From assembly GCF_037055325.1 (NCBI RefSeq), contig NZ_CP146373.1, positions 3,162,001-3,226,000 on the forward strand: a stretch of 64,000 nt of DNA, read 5' to 3'. The DNA is from Arachnia propionica. Lineage in GTDB: Bacteria > Actinomycetota > Actinomycetes > Propionibacteriales > Propionibacteriaceae. Below the pieces are notes generated by a model, which ran no database searches, was not told the origin of the DNA, and saw only the letters and a list, made by a program, of their open reading frames with translations. Shown here piece after piece: positions 43,326 to 50,847 of the stretch; positions within the stretch are counted from its first letter, which is position 1, and each line of letters opens with the position of its first letter. Position numbers and translations under genes: made by a program.

Positions 43326-43733
43326 ATGAGCAAGACCACCATGCCCTCCGTGCAGGGCCCCAAGGGATCCAAACCGACCCTCACCTTCCCCGGACCCGAT
43401 GCCCCCGACGACCTTCACGTGCAGCTGCTCGACGCCGGAACCGGTCCGGAGGTCAAGGCAGGCGACACCATCTCGGCCCACTACCTCGGACAGTCCTGGA
43501 ACGGATCGGTCTTCGACAACTCCTACGACCGGGGCCAACCGTTGAACTTCCGCGTCGGCGTCGGTGAGGTCATCCGAGGCTGGGACGACGGTCTCGTGGG
43601 TCAACGCGTCGGTTCCCGGGTCCTGCTGTCCATCCCAGCCGAACTCGGCTACGGCGACCACGGCGTCCCGCAGGCCGGCATCAAGGGCGGGGCGACCCTG
43701 GTCTTCGTCACCGAGATCCTCAGCGCCTCCTGA
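43326..43733 (+). CDS. FKBP-type peptidyl-prolyl cis-trans isomerase
   Basis: 135 residues, a single FKBP domain: GDTISAHYLGQSWNGSVFDNSYDRG, FRVGVGEVIRGWDDGLVGQRVGSRVLLSIPAELGYG (split here by position), GATLVFVTEIL. It catalyses prolyl isomerisation. There is no signal peptide, so it is cytoplasmic. TAGGCT (43313-43318) lies seven bases before the ATG, suggesting leaderless initiation. Confidence 0.92.
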   Translation: MSKTTMPSVQGPKGSKPTLTFPGPDAPDDLHVQLLDAGTGPEVKAGDTISAHYLGQSWNGSVFDNSYDRGQPLNFRVGVGEVIRGWDDGLVGQRVGSRVLLSIPAELGYGDHGVPQAGIKGGATLVFVTEILSAS

Positions 43734-43851
43734 AAAGCCGCTCCCCACGGCCAGGTGAGCCGGAACGCGACGAAGGAGCGCCGAGTCGTACCCGACTGCA
43801 CCGCCCAGAGCCTCTACACTTTCCGCGGGCTTGATGGGAAAGGAGCACGAG

Positions 43852-45162
43852 GTGGCAAGGACCGGGCGGCTGGCCTGGATCGTGTGGGGCGTCGGCATCC
43901 TCGCGTACTGCGCCGCAATCATGCAGCGCACCAGCCTCGGGGTCCTCGGGATCCAGACCGCGAACCACTTCGGCACCAGCATCGGCATCATCTCCACCTT
44001 CGTGATGGTCCAGCTCGCGACCTACGCGCTGGCGCAGCTGCCCGCCGGGGTGCTGGTGGATCGCTACGGGTCGCGGGTGGTGATGGTCACGGGTTCCGGA
44101 ATGATGGTCGCCGCACAGGTGATCATGGCCTTCGCCGATTCCCTTCCCCTGGCCTTCGCCGCCCGCATCCTGCTGGGGATCGGCGACGCCTGCATGTACG
44201 GGTCGGTGCTGCGGCTCATCCCCGAGTGGTTCGCGCCGTCGCGGGTGCCGGTCCTGACGCAGCTCGCCGGGTTGCTGGGGCAGCTGGGGCAGGTGGCCTC
44301 CGCGACCTTCCTGCTTCCCCTGTTCAACGCCCAGGGCTGGATGTGGGCTTTCCTGGGCGCGGCCCTCGCATCCGTCGTGGCTGGGGTCATGAGCGCGTTC
44401 TGGGTTCGCGACGTGCCCCCCGGTCGGACCCGCCCCGCCCCGCGGGAGGAGAAACTCTCCGACCTGCCGCGCGGCATCGCCGATGCCTGGCGGCATCCCG
44501 CGACCCGGCTCGGGTTCTGGGTGCACTTCACCAGCGGTTTCAGCATCAACGTGTTCGCGATGATCTGGGGCATCCCCTGGCTGCAGCAGGCAGAGGGACG
44601 CTCGGAGGCCGAGGCCGCCTTCCTGTTCAGTCTCACCGTCTACGGTTCCATCGTTTTCTCGCCGCTGCTGGGCTGGCTGACCTCACGTCACCCGCTGCGT
44701 CGCAGCAACCTGGCGCTCACCGTCATCGGGGGCAACATGCTCGGGTGGGCGGCGGCGCTGCTGTGGCCGGGACAGGCTCCGTGGTGGTTGCTGATCTTCC
44801 TGGTGGTCGCGATGTCCGCAGGCGGCCCGGGCACCGGCATCGGATTCGACTATCCCCGCACCCTGCTGCCCCCGCACCGCCTCGGCGCTGCCAACGGCCT
44901 GGTCATCACCGGTTCCTTCACGGGCGCCACCGTGAGTCTGCTGGCCATCAGTGCCTTCCTGGGCTGGGTCAATCCCGCCGGCGACTACACCGCCGAACAA
45001 CTCAACCAGGCCATGGCATTGCAGTTCCCGTTCTTCGCCGTCGGTCTGATCGGTATCTTCAGCACCCGCCATCGGCTGCGCACCATGATGCGTCCCCACG
45101 GGGTGATCGTGCCGACCTGGCGGGAAGTGGTGCAGAGAATCCGCGCCAGCAGGCATCACTGA
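43852..45162 (+). CDS. MFS transporter
   Basis: A 436-residue major facilitator with 12 hydrophobic helices. The loop 2-3 motif appears as GVLVDRYGSRVVMV. Nothing in the sequence defines a substrate. GTG 43852 is chosen because AAAGGAG lies six bases upstream; TTG 43831 and ATG 43834 are earlier in frame. TACACT at 43815-43820 is a -10 candidate. Confidence 0.85.
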   Translation: MARTGRLAWIVWGVGILAYCAAIMQRTSLGVLGIQTANHFGTSIGIISTFVMVQLATYALAQLPAGVLVDRYGSRVVMVTGSGMMVAAQVIMAFADSLPLAFAARILLGIGDACMYGSVLRLIPEWFAPSRVPVLTQLAGLLGQLGQVASATFLLPLFNAQGWMWAFLGAALASVVAGVMSAFWVRDVPPGRTRPAPREEKLSDLPRGIADAWRHPATRLGFWVHFTSGFSINVFAMIWGIPWLQQAEGRSEAEAAFLFSLTVYGSIVFSPLLGWLTSRHPLRRSNLALTVIGGNMLGWAAALLWPGQAPWWLLIFLVVAMSAGGPGTGIGFDYPRTLLPPHRLGAANGLVITGSFTGATVSLLAISAFLGWVNPAGDYTAEQLNQAMALQFPFFAVGLIGIFSTRHRLRTMMRPHGVIVPTWREVVQRIRASRHH

Positions 45163-45191
45163 CAACCGACCCCGCTGGCTGAGCCGTGCAT

Positions 45192-45271
45192 CCAGGTGCG
45201 CACAGTCACCACGTCGTAGTCCCACACCCGGTCGAGGATCTGGGCCGGGCAGCCAGGTGCGCACAGTCACC
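45192..45271. repeat. Pair of 19-bp direct repeats
   Basis: ccaggtgcgcacagtcacc at 45192-45210 and again at 45253-45271, 61 bp apart (about six helical turns). They lie in the 293-bp gap before the envelope-stress operon, which also carries gtcagtc-tgag-gactgac (45354-45371). They may be binding sites for a regulator of the operon. Confidence 0.5.
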
Positions 45272-45455
45272 GCGCCAGAACTCACCGCCGACGGCGCACA
45301 AAAGATTTCGTGACGATCCACGTTTCAGTGGCGTCTACTGTACAGAGGAGTCTGTCAGTCTGAGGACTGACTGACACCGCTGCCAGTGCCAGACCGTTTG
45401 CACGTCTGGTTGGAGAACATCTCCACCCCATCGGACCTTTTCGGAGGAAGAAACC

Positions 45456-45713
45456 ATGCTGTCATTCATCGGAATGATCATCGCCGGCGCCATTCTCGGT
45501 GCCCTCGCCCGGCTCATCATGCGGGGCAGCCAGAACATCTCAATACTGTGGACCGTCGTGCTGGGCGCCGTGGGCGCACTTGTCGGAAGCGTGGTCGCCA
45601 GCTTCTTCGGTGTCGCCCACACCGACGGGATTGACTGGATCAGGTGGGCCCTGTCCCTCGCTGCCGCCGTCATCGCGATCTCCATCTACCTGAGCGTCAC
45701 CGGTCGCAAATAA
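45456..45713 (+). CDS. GlsB/YeaQ/YmgE-family stress membrane protein
   Basis: 85 residues, three hydrophobic helices: MLSFIGMIIAGAILGALARL, ILWTVVLGAVGALVGSVVAS and ALSLAAAVIAISIYLSV, with the Gly-rich pattern of transglycosylase-associated GlsB proteins. GGAGG is located about 8 bases before ATG 45456. Such proteins are co-expressed with Asp23/Gls24 in envelope stress. A hairpin terminator follows. Confidence 0.85.
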   Translation: MLSFIGMIIAGAILGALARLIMRGSQNISILWTVVLGAVGALVGSVVASFFGVAHTDGIDWIRWALSLAAAVIAISIYLSVTGRK

Positions 45714-45736
45714 CCTTCAGCGCCTTGAAGTAGGTT

Positions 45737-45763
45737 CCGTGGAGGCACTCACCGCCTCCACGG
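45737..45763 (+). terminator. Hairpin terminator after the GlsB-like gene
   Basis: CCGTGGAGGC (45737-45746) pairs with GCCTCCACGG (45754-45763), 7-base loop, followed by agcctctttcatt. Confidence 0.7.
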
Positions 45764-45997
45764 AGCCTCTTTCATTCGTGTGTGACACACGCCACGAACT
45801 GAGGTCGTGAGGATTTCCCGGTTGGTGGCGTCTTTCTTTCAGCGCGGCAATCATGACGGGCAGCAACACCAGTCAGTCAGGTCGGTCATACGAGTCGACC
45901 ACGGCAGCCACCGAGGCGCCATGACGGGCCAGTTGCTGAACCGCGCTCCATCACATCCCGTCACCATCCATTTCACGGATCTACGAAAGAGGCTCCC

Positions 45998-46474
45998 ATG
46001 AGCAACAACGCCACGCCCCAGACCGGCCAGCAGCGCGAGCGCAACGAGAAGGTCGAGGAGGACAAGACCCCCCGCGGCCCCCTCCAGACCTCGCACGGCG
46101 TGACCACCATCGACGAGAACGTCGTCGCCAAGATCGCCGGCATGGCCGCTCGTGAGGTGCCCGGTGTCTACGACATGGGCAACGCCGTGCGCCGCGCCTT
46201 CAGCGCGTTGACCGACCGCATCCCCAACGTCCAGACCAACGTCGCCGGCGGCATCGGCGTCCAGAAGGGCGAGACCCAGGCCGCCATCGAGGTCACCGTG
46301 GTGGTCGAGTACGGCGTCTCCATCGTCGAGGTCTCCAACGCCATCCGCCGCAACATCATCGAGCAGCTTGAGATGACCACCGGCCTGGAAGTCGTGGAGG
46401 TCAACATCAACGTCACCGACGTCCACCTGCCTGACGACGACTCCGACAACTCCGAGGCCGCCGACCTCAAGTGA
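45998..46474 (+). CDS. Asp23/Gls24-family envelope stress protein 1
   Basis: 158 residues. A charged N-terminal tail (QQRERNEKVEEDKTPRG) precedes the Asp23 core: TTIDENVVAKIAGMAAREVPGVYDMG and AIEVTVVVEYGVSIVEVSNAIRRN, ending VEVNINVTDVHL. Asp23 proteins coat the inner membrane surface through an AmaP-type anchor and help wall homeostasis. First gene of the run 45998-49860. The 280-bp gap upstream probably carries its promoter. Confidence 0.92.
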   Translation: MSNNATPQTGQQRERNEKVEEDKTPRGPLQTSHGVTTIDENVVAKIAGMAAREVPGVYDMGNAVRRAFSALTDRIPNVQTNVAGGIGVQKGETQAAIEVTVVVEYGVSIVEVSNAIRRNIIEQLEMTTGLEVVEVNINVTDVHLPDDDSDNSEAADLK

Positions 46475-46506
46475 CCCGTCCCAACGCCTTGATCTGAGGA
46501 GTTCTC

Positions 46507-46683
46507 ATGAAGACAACGCACCTGGCCCTCCTGGTGGGCCTGTTCCTTGGAACCGTTCTCGCCTTCGGCTCTTTCGCCAATTTTGTTCTGGTGGCCCTAT
46601 GCGGCCTGGCCGGATGGGCGGTAGGCCTCTACCTGGAGGGCCGGGTCGATGTCCACAGCATCCTGGATCGGCGAAAGAAGTGA
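46507..46683 (+). CDS. DUF2273 small membrane protein
   Basis: 58 residues with two hydrophobic helices (LALLVGLFLGTVLAFG; FVLVALCGLAGWAVGLYLEG) and a basic end (DRRKK). This matches DUF2273 proteins, which accompany Asp23 genes. TGAGGAG lies nine bases before the ATG. Too short for routine gene callers, but flanked tightly by Asp23 genes on both sides. Confidence 0.85.
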   Translation: MKTTHLALLVGLFLGTVLAFGSFANFVLVALCGLAGWAVGLYLEGRVDVHSILDRRKK

Positions 46684-46685
46684 CG

Positions 46686-47102
46686 ATGGCGACCGCGACC
46701 CAGCCTGCACTCACGCAGCCGGGACCTTCCCAGGACGAGGATTCCTCCTGGGAGCAGCGCGGCACCACCACCATTCCGGCCCGAGTCGTCGCTCAGATCG
46801 CGGCTAAGGCCGCCTATGAGACCGGCAATGTCGGCTCCAACGCCGGCGGAATCTTGGGAATCGGTGCCCGCCGCAACTTCGCCTCCCGACCCGAGGCCCA
46901 GTGCGAGCTCTACGGGCAGGTCGCCGTCCTCCACCTGGACCTCGGCCTGGTTTTTCCCACGCCACTGTCCTCCACCATCGAAGATCTGCGCGCCCACGTG
47001 CGCAGTCGGGTCGAGTACCTCACCGGGTTGAGCGTCGGCAAGATCACCATCAAGATCTCCTGGCTCAATCCGAGCAGCCACGTAGGGAAGAGCCTGAAAT
47101 GA
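46686..47102 (+). CDS. Asp23/Gls24-family protein 2
   Basis: 138 residues. Core: TTTIPARVVAQIAAKAAYETGNV, CELYGQVAVLHLDLGLVFP and VEYLTGLSVGKITIKISWL. More divergent than 45998: the central acidic/valine strand is altered (GIGARRNFASRPEA). ATG 46686 begins two bases after the DUF2273 stop; an earlier in-frame start lies within that gene. It ends in an ATGA overlap. Confidence 0.82.
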   Translation: MATATQPALTQPGPSQDEDSSWEQRGTTTIPARVVAQIAAKAAYETGNVGSNAGGILGIGARRNFASRPEAQCELYGQVAVLHLDLGLVFPTPLSSTIEDLRAHVRSRVEYLTGLSVGKITIKISWLNPSSHVGKSLK

Positions 47103-47647
47103 GAACACCCGTTCCGAACCTCATTCGTCGCCCGTCCCGCAGCGCCCCCAGTGTCGTCCTGGCACTGCTGCTGCTCGCGGTCGGAGGCCTGGGAGCCTGG
47201 CTGACGGGGCACCGGATCGTGACCGGCACCTGGCCGGACCACGCCGTCACCACGCTTGACTCCATCGGATCCACCGCCCTCGGCTCCGCCGCGATGCTCA
47301 CCGCCGCCGGGATCGCCGCCGTATGCGGCCTGACCATGGTCCTCGCGGCCCTGTGGCCGGGCCTGCCCGAGCGCATCGAGATCCTCCCCGACGCCATCCC
47401 CGGCCAGACCGCGGTGCGGCGCCGCGACCTGGCCGCCCTGGTGAGGACCCAGGTCGAGCAGATCGGCGGAGTCCACTCCGCCGCCGTCACCACCCGTCGC
47501 TCCCGGGTCGACGTCGTCGTCCTCAGTGTCTTGGACGACCTCGGCCCGGTGCTTGAAGCCGCCCGCAAGAAAACCGACGAGGCCCTGCAGACGCTCCAGC
47601 CCGCGGGCATCACACGCAGCCGCGTGCGAATCAAGCACACGAGCTGA
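47099..47647 (+). CDS. DUF6286-like membrane protein
   Basis: 182 residues. A basic N-terminus is followed by two membrane helices (VVLALLLLAVGGLGAWLTG and AAMLTAAGIAAVCGLTMVL) and a cytoplasmic Asp23-fold-like domain (IGGVHSAAVTTRRSRVDVVV...SRVRIKHTS). This is the layout of DUF6286 proteins found in actinobacterial Asp23 operons, and it may anchor Asp23. ATG overlaps the preceding stop. Confidence 0.75.
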   Translation: MRTPVPNLIRRPSRSAPSVVLALLLLAVGGLGAWLTGHRIVTGTWPDHAVTTLDSIGSTALGSAAMLTAAGIAAVCGLTMVLAALWPGLPERIEILPDAIPGQTAVRRRDLAALVRTQVEQIGGVHSAAVTTRRSRVDVVVLSVLDDLGPVLEAARKKTDEALQTLQPAGITRSRVRIKHTS

Positions 47648-47660
47648 AGGAGATTCGACC

Positions 47661-48308
47661 ATGCGTTCAGTTTCTGGTGTCCTCAACAGGACAGTCCTGG
47701 CCGGCTGCGGCCTTCTCATCGTGGCAGCGGCATCCTGGCTGCTGGCCTCCGGCCTTGATGCCGGTCGATTCTGGCCCGACGCCGCCCCGTACCTGGCCAC
47801 TGCGCAGGACCGAGTGGGCAGCCTCATCGCGCCCCAGGCGCACTGGCTCCTGCTGACGACCGCGCTGGTGTCCGTGCTCGCCGTCATCGCCGGGCTGGTC
47901 CTGCTCGCCATGCAGGTCCCCCGCAAGGCGGTCACCTCGCCACTGAGGTTCAGCGACTCCGAGGGCGTCCTGCTGGCCACCATCGCCCCCGACGTCCTGT
48001 CTCAGGCCCTGTCCGAGCGGGCTGAGGACGTCCCCGGGGTGGAGCAATGCGCCGTGTGGGTCACCGGTTCCCCGACCAGCCTGTGGGTCCAGGCTGACGC
48101 CACCGTCTCCCAGGACTGCGAGGCCGAATGGGCCGTAGCCGCGCTCAGGCGCCGGCTCGCGGACGACGTGACCACGTCGCTGGGCGCCAGCCCCAGGCAG
48201 GTCGACGTCCTGGTGCGACTGGAGCGGTCCTCGAGCAAACGCAGCGTCTCGCAGACCGTCACAGGACAGCACTCGCCCGCGATCACGGGGAACGGCGATG
48301 ACACATGA
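47661..48308 (+). CDS. AmaP-like Asp23 membrane anchor
   Basis: 215 residues with two helices (GCGLLIVAAASWLLASG and LLLTTALVSVLAVIAGLVLLAM) and a C-terminal domain VPGVEQCAVWVTGSP...VDVLVRLE that resembles Asp23/AmaP. AmaP holds Asp23 at the membrane. AAGGAG lies seven bases before ATG 47661. The 3' end overlaps the sigma-factor gene by 11 bases. Confidence 0.72.
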   Translation: MRSVSGVLNRTVLAGCGLLIVAAASWLLASGLDAGRFWPDAAPYLATAQDRVGSLIAPQAHWLLLTTALVSVLAVIAGLVLLAMQVPRKAVTSPLRFSDSEGVLLATIAPDVLSQALSERAEDVPGVEQCAVWVTGSPTSLWVQADATVSQDCEAEWAVAALRRRLADDVTTSLGASPRQVDVLVRLERSSSKRSVSQTVTGQHSPAITGNGDDT

Positions 48309-48954
48309 GACGCAGGACGAGGCAGTGTCGGCGCCTCGTCCGCGTCCACACCACGCCGCACAACCGAGCGCCTCGTCCGCCGCATCCCACGACAAGGACC
48401 GCCGCCTGGTCCTGCGCGCCCAGGACGGTGATATCAACGCCTTCGAGCAGCTCGTCGAGCGTTATCAGGGGCGCCTGTTCCGCACCGCCTACATGATCGT
48501 GCGCAACCGTCACGACAGTGAAGACATCGTCCAGGAGACCCTCATCCAGGCCTGGCGCAGTCTTCACCTGGTCAGGGAGCCCGCCGCCTTTCGAGGCTGG
48601 CTCATGCGGATCTGCACCAACAAGACCGCCAGCATGACACGCAAGCGCCAACGTCGGGCCACCGACCCCTACGACTCCGAGGGCCTGGAGACTGCGAGCG
48701 CCATGGCGGAGACGACGTCACACAGCACCACAGACCCGGCTGAGTCCAGCGAGGTCAACGCCCAGATCAAAGCGCTGGCCGACCTGTTGGCCTCCGTGAA
48801 ACCCGAGTTGCGCATCGTCTGGGTGCTCCGAGAGGTTGACGACATGTCCTACGAGGAGATCGCCCAGGCTCTGAACCTGACCGAGTCCACCGTCCGCGGG
48901 AGGCTGGCGCGCGCCCGTTCTCTCGTCATGCGCCAGATGAAGGAGTGGGCATGA
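48298..48954 (+). CDS. ECF-type RNA polymerase sigma factor inside the Asp23 operon
   Basis: 218 residues. Region 2 (FEQLVERYQGRLFRTAYMIV, HDSEDIVQETLIQAWRS) and region 4 (LRIVWVLREVDDMSYEEIAQ, TESTVRGRLARARS) are clear, with no region 1.1 or 3. A 30-residue charged N-terminal extension precedes region 2. It directs RNA polymerase to alternative promoters. Being embedded in the operon it may drive its own expression. The next gene overlaps by ATGA, where ECF factors often have their anti-sigma. Confidence 0.93.
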   Translation: MTHETQDEAVSAPRPRPHHAAQPSASSAASHDKDRRLVLRAQDGDINAFEQLVERYQGRLFRTAYMIVRNRHDSEDIVQETLIQAWRSLHLVREPAAFRGWLMRICTNKTASMTRKRQRRATDPYDSEGLETASAMAETTSHSTTDPAESSEVNAQIKALADLLASVKPELRIVWVLREVDDMSYEEIAQALNLTESTVRGRLARARSLVMRQMKEWA

Positions 48955-49499
48955 GCACCTTCAATCAGCTCTCACATAGCGTCCGACGCTCGACGGCGTC
49001 GGCCAGGCCATCCGCCCGGTCTCATGAGCAAGACGACGCGGAAACACGGAAATACCAGCGTCTGATCGCCTCCCTGCACGAGGAGTGGGACCAGCTGGAA
49101 TCTCAGGCGAGCACCTCAGTCATGCCCAAGCGCCACCTGATGGAGGCCATCCTCGCCGAGACCCGTCACGGCGCCCAGGTGGAGATGCCCGCGACCGATC
49201 TGGGGCCCTACAGCATGTCTGAGTTCTCGCTGCGGGCACTCATCCGACGCACCGTGGACCGTGTGCCCGGCGCGCATGCCCTGCGGTCCTCTTTCGAGCA
49301 CGCCCCCTCAAGCGTGGATCACCGCGGGTTGGGGGTTCCAGAGACCATCACCTGTCGGATCTCCGCCCACATCAGCGTGGAAAGCCTGCCGCAGCTCGCC
49401 CAGCTGGTCCGTGACGCCGTTCGAGCAGCCTGCCGTGAGAACCTAGGAGTGTCCCCGACCGTCAACGTCCACATCCAGGATCTTCACGATGACGACTAG
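48951..49499 (+). CDS. Asp23-like protein in anti-sigma position
   Basis: 182 residues, no membrane helix. The N-terminal half is charged and helical (RKYQRLIASLHEEWDQLESQ). The middle has FSLRALIRRTVDRVPGAHAL and the C-terminal half VPETITCRISAHISVESLPQ and VNVHIQDLHDDD, which fit an Asp23-like fold. No zinc HxxxCxxC anti-sigma motif is present. ATG 48951 overlaps the sigma-factor stop (GTG 48945 is an alternative). It may modulate the sigma factor or be another Asp23 subunit. Confidence 0.6.
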   Translation: MSTFNQLSHSVRRSTASARPSARSHEQDDAETRKYQRLIASLHEEWDQLESQASTSVMPKRHLMEAILAETRHGAQVEMPATDLGPYSMSEFSLRALIRRTVDRVPGAHALRSSFEHAPSSVDHRGLGVPETITCRISAHISVESLPQLAQLVRDAVRAACRENLGVSPTVNVHIQDLHDDD

Positions 49500-49860
49500 C
49501 CTCTCAGCAGCCGAACTGGCCCACCTGGTCACTGCTGTCCCCGGTGTACGAGGAATCGAGCCGGGGATCGGCAGCACGTTGAGGACGATCAGCAACTACA
49601 TCCGCCAACGGGATCCTCAGCAGGCCCGATTCGGCGTGGTCGTCGAGGCGGGCTCGCGCAGGGCCGTCATCGAGATCGGCATTGACGGCTCCAGGCCCGT
49701 CAAGGACATCGTGCGCGACGTCCAGGAGACCATCATCCGTTCCCTGTCGCAGGCGGGAGAGACAGGCGACGCCTTCGATGATCGGGAGGGCTCCGGCTCC
49801 TCCGGCGCCGGGGACCGGGACGCGCCTCGGGTCACGGTGCGGGTCCAGTCCCTGCTGTAG
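49489..49860 (+). CDS. Asp23-like small protein
   Basis: 123 residues. LVTAVPGVRGIEPGIGSTL, GVVVEAGSRRAVIEIGIDG and VTVRVQSLL give the alternating pattern of an Asp23-fold domain. The ATG at 49489 overlaps the previous coding region by 11 bases. Last gene of the envelope-stress operon. Confidence 0.65.
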   Translation: MTTSLSAAELAHLVTAVPGVRGIEPGIGSTLRTISNYIRQRDPQQARFGVVVEAGSRRAVIEIGIDGSRPVKDIVRDVQETIIRSLSQAGETGDAFDDREGSGSSGAGDRDAPRVTVRVQSLL

Positions 49861-50545
49861 ACACCCAGCCCACAGCAGCTCCACTCTCGCGCAGGTTCCA
49901 GCACGAGTCGACGCGAGGCACCGGTCAGATGATCGGTGCCCCGACGTCGATTCATGGGGTCCAGGACATGATCCCGGCAGACATGGGGTTCAGCCGGGAT
50001 CAGCGGCGCTCGCGAACGACGGCGCCGGAGACGTCGGCATCATCCTCGAGACGTGCCATGTGCAATCCGTTCGCCAGAGGGTGTCCCAGCCAGATGGCCT
50101 CGAAGACCGGTGGGCGGATGCGGGAGGAGACCACTCCTCTATCAGCCGGCTGTCACCACCCTGATAGCCGAGTACACCTAGCCCGTACCTCGTGAATCAG
50201 TCTCCCGATCACTGTCGTTGCGAAGATCATGCTGGTTGGTGGTCTCACCTGCAAGGCAGACGCAGCACATCGCGCTGCGGTCGCGCATCGCATGCACCTA
50301 CCCTATCCACTGGCGGAGTGACGGTCGTGAACAGACTGTCAACAATTGCTGCGGCGTGACGAGCCACAAGAATCTATGTCAATGGATAGTTAGCTAAAGA
50401 TGGGTGCTGCTGTCGAGAAGCTGGGTACTAACGTCAACTCTTTCGAAAGAAACCCGAGAGAACTCTAGCGTAAGCACGCTTTTCGTACATACACTTCCAG
50501 CATGGGAACAGAGTCCATAACCTGATCAGTCCAAAGGAGGATGCT
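49861..50545. other. Spacer before the bacteriocin cluster
   Basis: 685 bp with no supported gene. A minus-strand frame at about 50010-50150 (RPPVFEAIWLGHPLANG) has host-like codons but no start and may be a gene remnant. From about 50200 GC drops. The last 150 bp contain the CTTTCGAAAG palindrome (about 50441) and the agcgt-aagc-acgct hairpin (about 50468), likely within the promoter region of the bacteriocin gene. Confidence 0.4.
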
Positions 50546-50770
50546 ATGGAACTGTTCATCGCTGAGGCTCTCGGCGTCGGCAACGAGGCTGCGAACCAGA
50601 TCTTCACCATCGTCATGAATGCTGGAAGTGCACTCTTTATCGCATCGGCGATCGCCACCCTGATTACTTTGAGGTGGGCCGGTATTGCATCGGTTGGTTG
50701 GACCACCTTCTTCATGATGGTGAAGGGCCTCGCGAAGAAGTACGGTACGCGTGCAGCCCTGGCTTACTGA
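50546..50770 (+). CDS. Circular bacteriocin precursor (predicted)
   Basis: 74 residues: a very short leader and a hydrophobic, Ala/Gly-rich peptide with four to five predicted helices and a basic C-terminal helix (MVKGLAKKYGTRAALAY). Pattern agrees with head-to-tail cyclised bacteriocins: ALGVGNEAANQIFTIV resembles the N-terminal helix of leucocyclicin/lactocyclicin Q (LGxxxxxANxI), and the end GTRAALAY resembles GKRAVIAW of AS-48. Ligation of a residue near 4-9 to Tyr74 is predicted, giving about 66-71 residues. SD AAAGGAGG lies five bases before ATG 50546. The four following genes match the known processing/export/immunity set. Confidence 0.85.
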   Translation: MELFIAEALGVGNEAANQIFTIVMNAGSALFIASAIATLITLRWAGIASVGWTTFFMMVKGLAKKYGTRAALAY

Positions 50771-50778
50771 GATTCACG

Positions 50779-50816
50779 GGCCTGTGGCAGGCAGAATTTC
50801 TCGTCAGCCACAGGCC
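50779..50816 (+). promoter_or_regulatory. Intra-operon stem-loop after the bacteriocin gene
   Basis: GGCCTGTGGC (50779-50788) pairs with GCCACAGGCC (50807-50816), 10-bp perfect stem, 18-base loop, no T-run. Position between a highly expressed structural gene and its helpers suggests attenuation or mRNA end-protection. Confidence 0.55.
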
Positions 50817-50847
50817 TGAGGTCGTGACCAGAAAGTGCTGAGCATTG

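Noticed and set aside
50010-50150. Minus-strand fragment RPPVFEAIWLGHPLANG
   Set aside because: Host-like codons but only about 50 codons with no start; probably a remnant, not called.
49929-50195. Possible 88-codon gene before the bacteriocin cluster
   Set aside because: No RBS, no recognisable features, and the opposite strand looks more coding-like; left as spacer.
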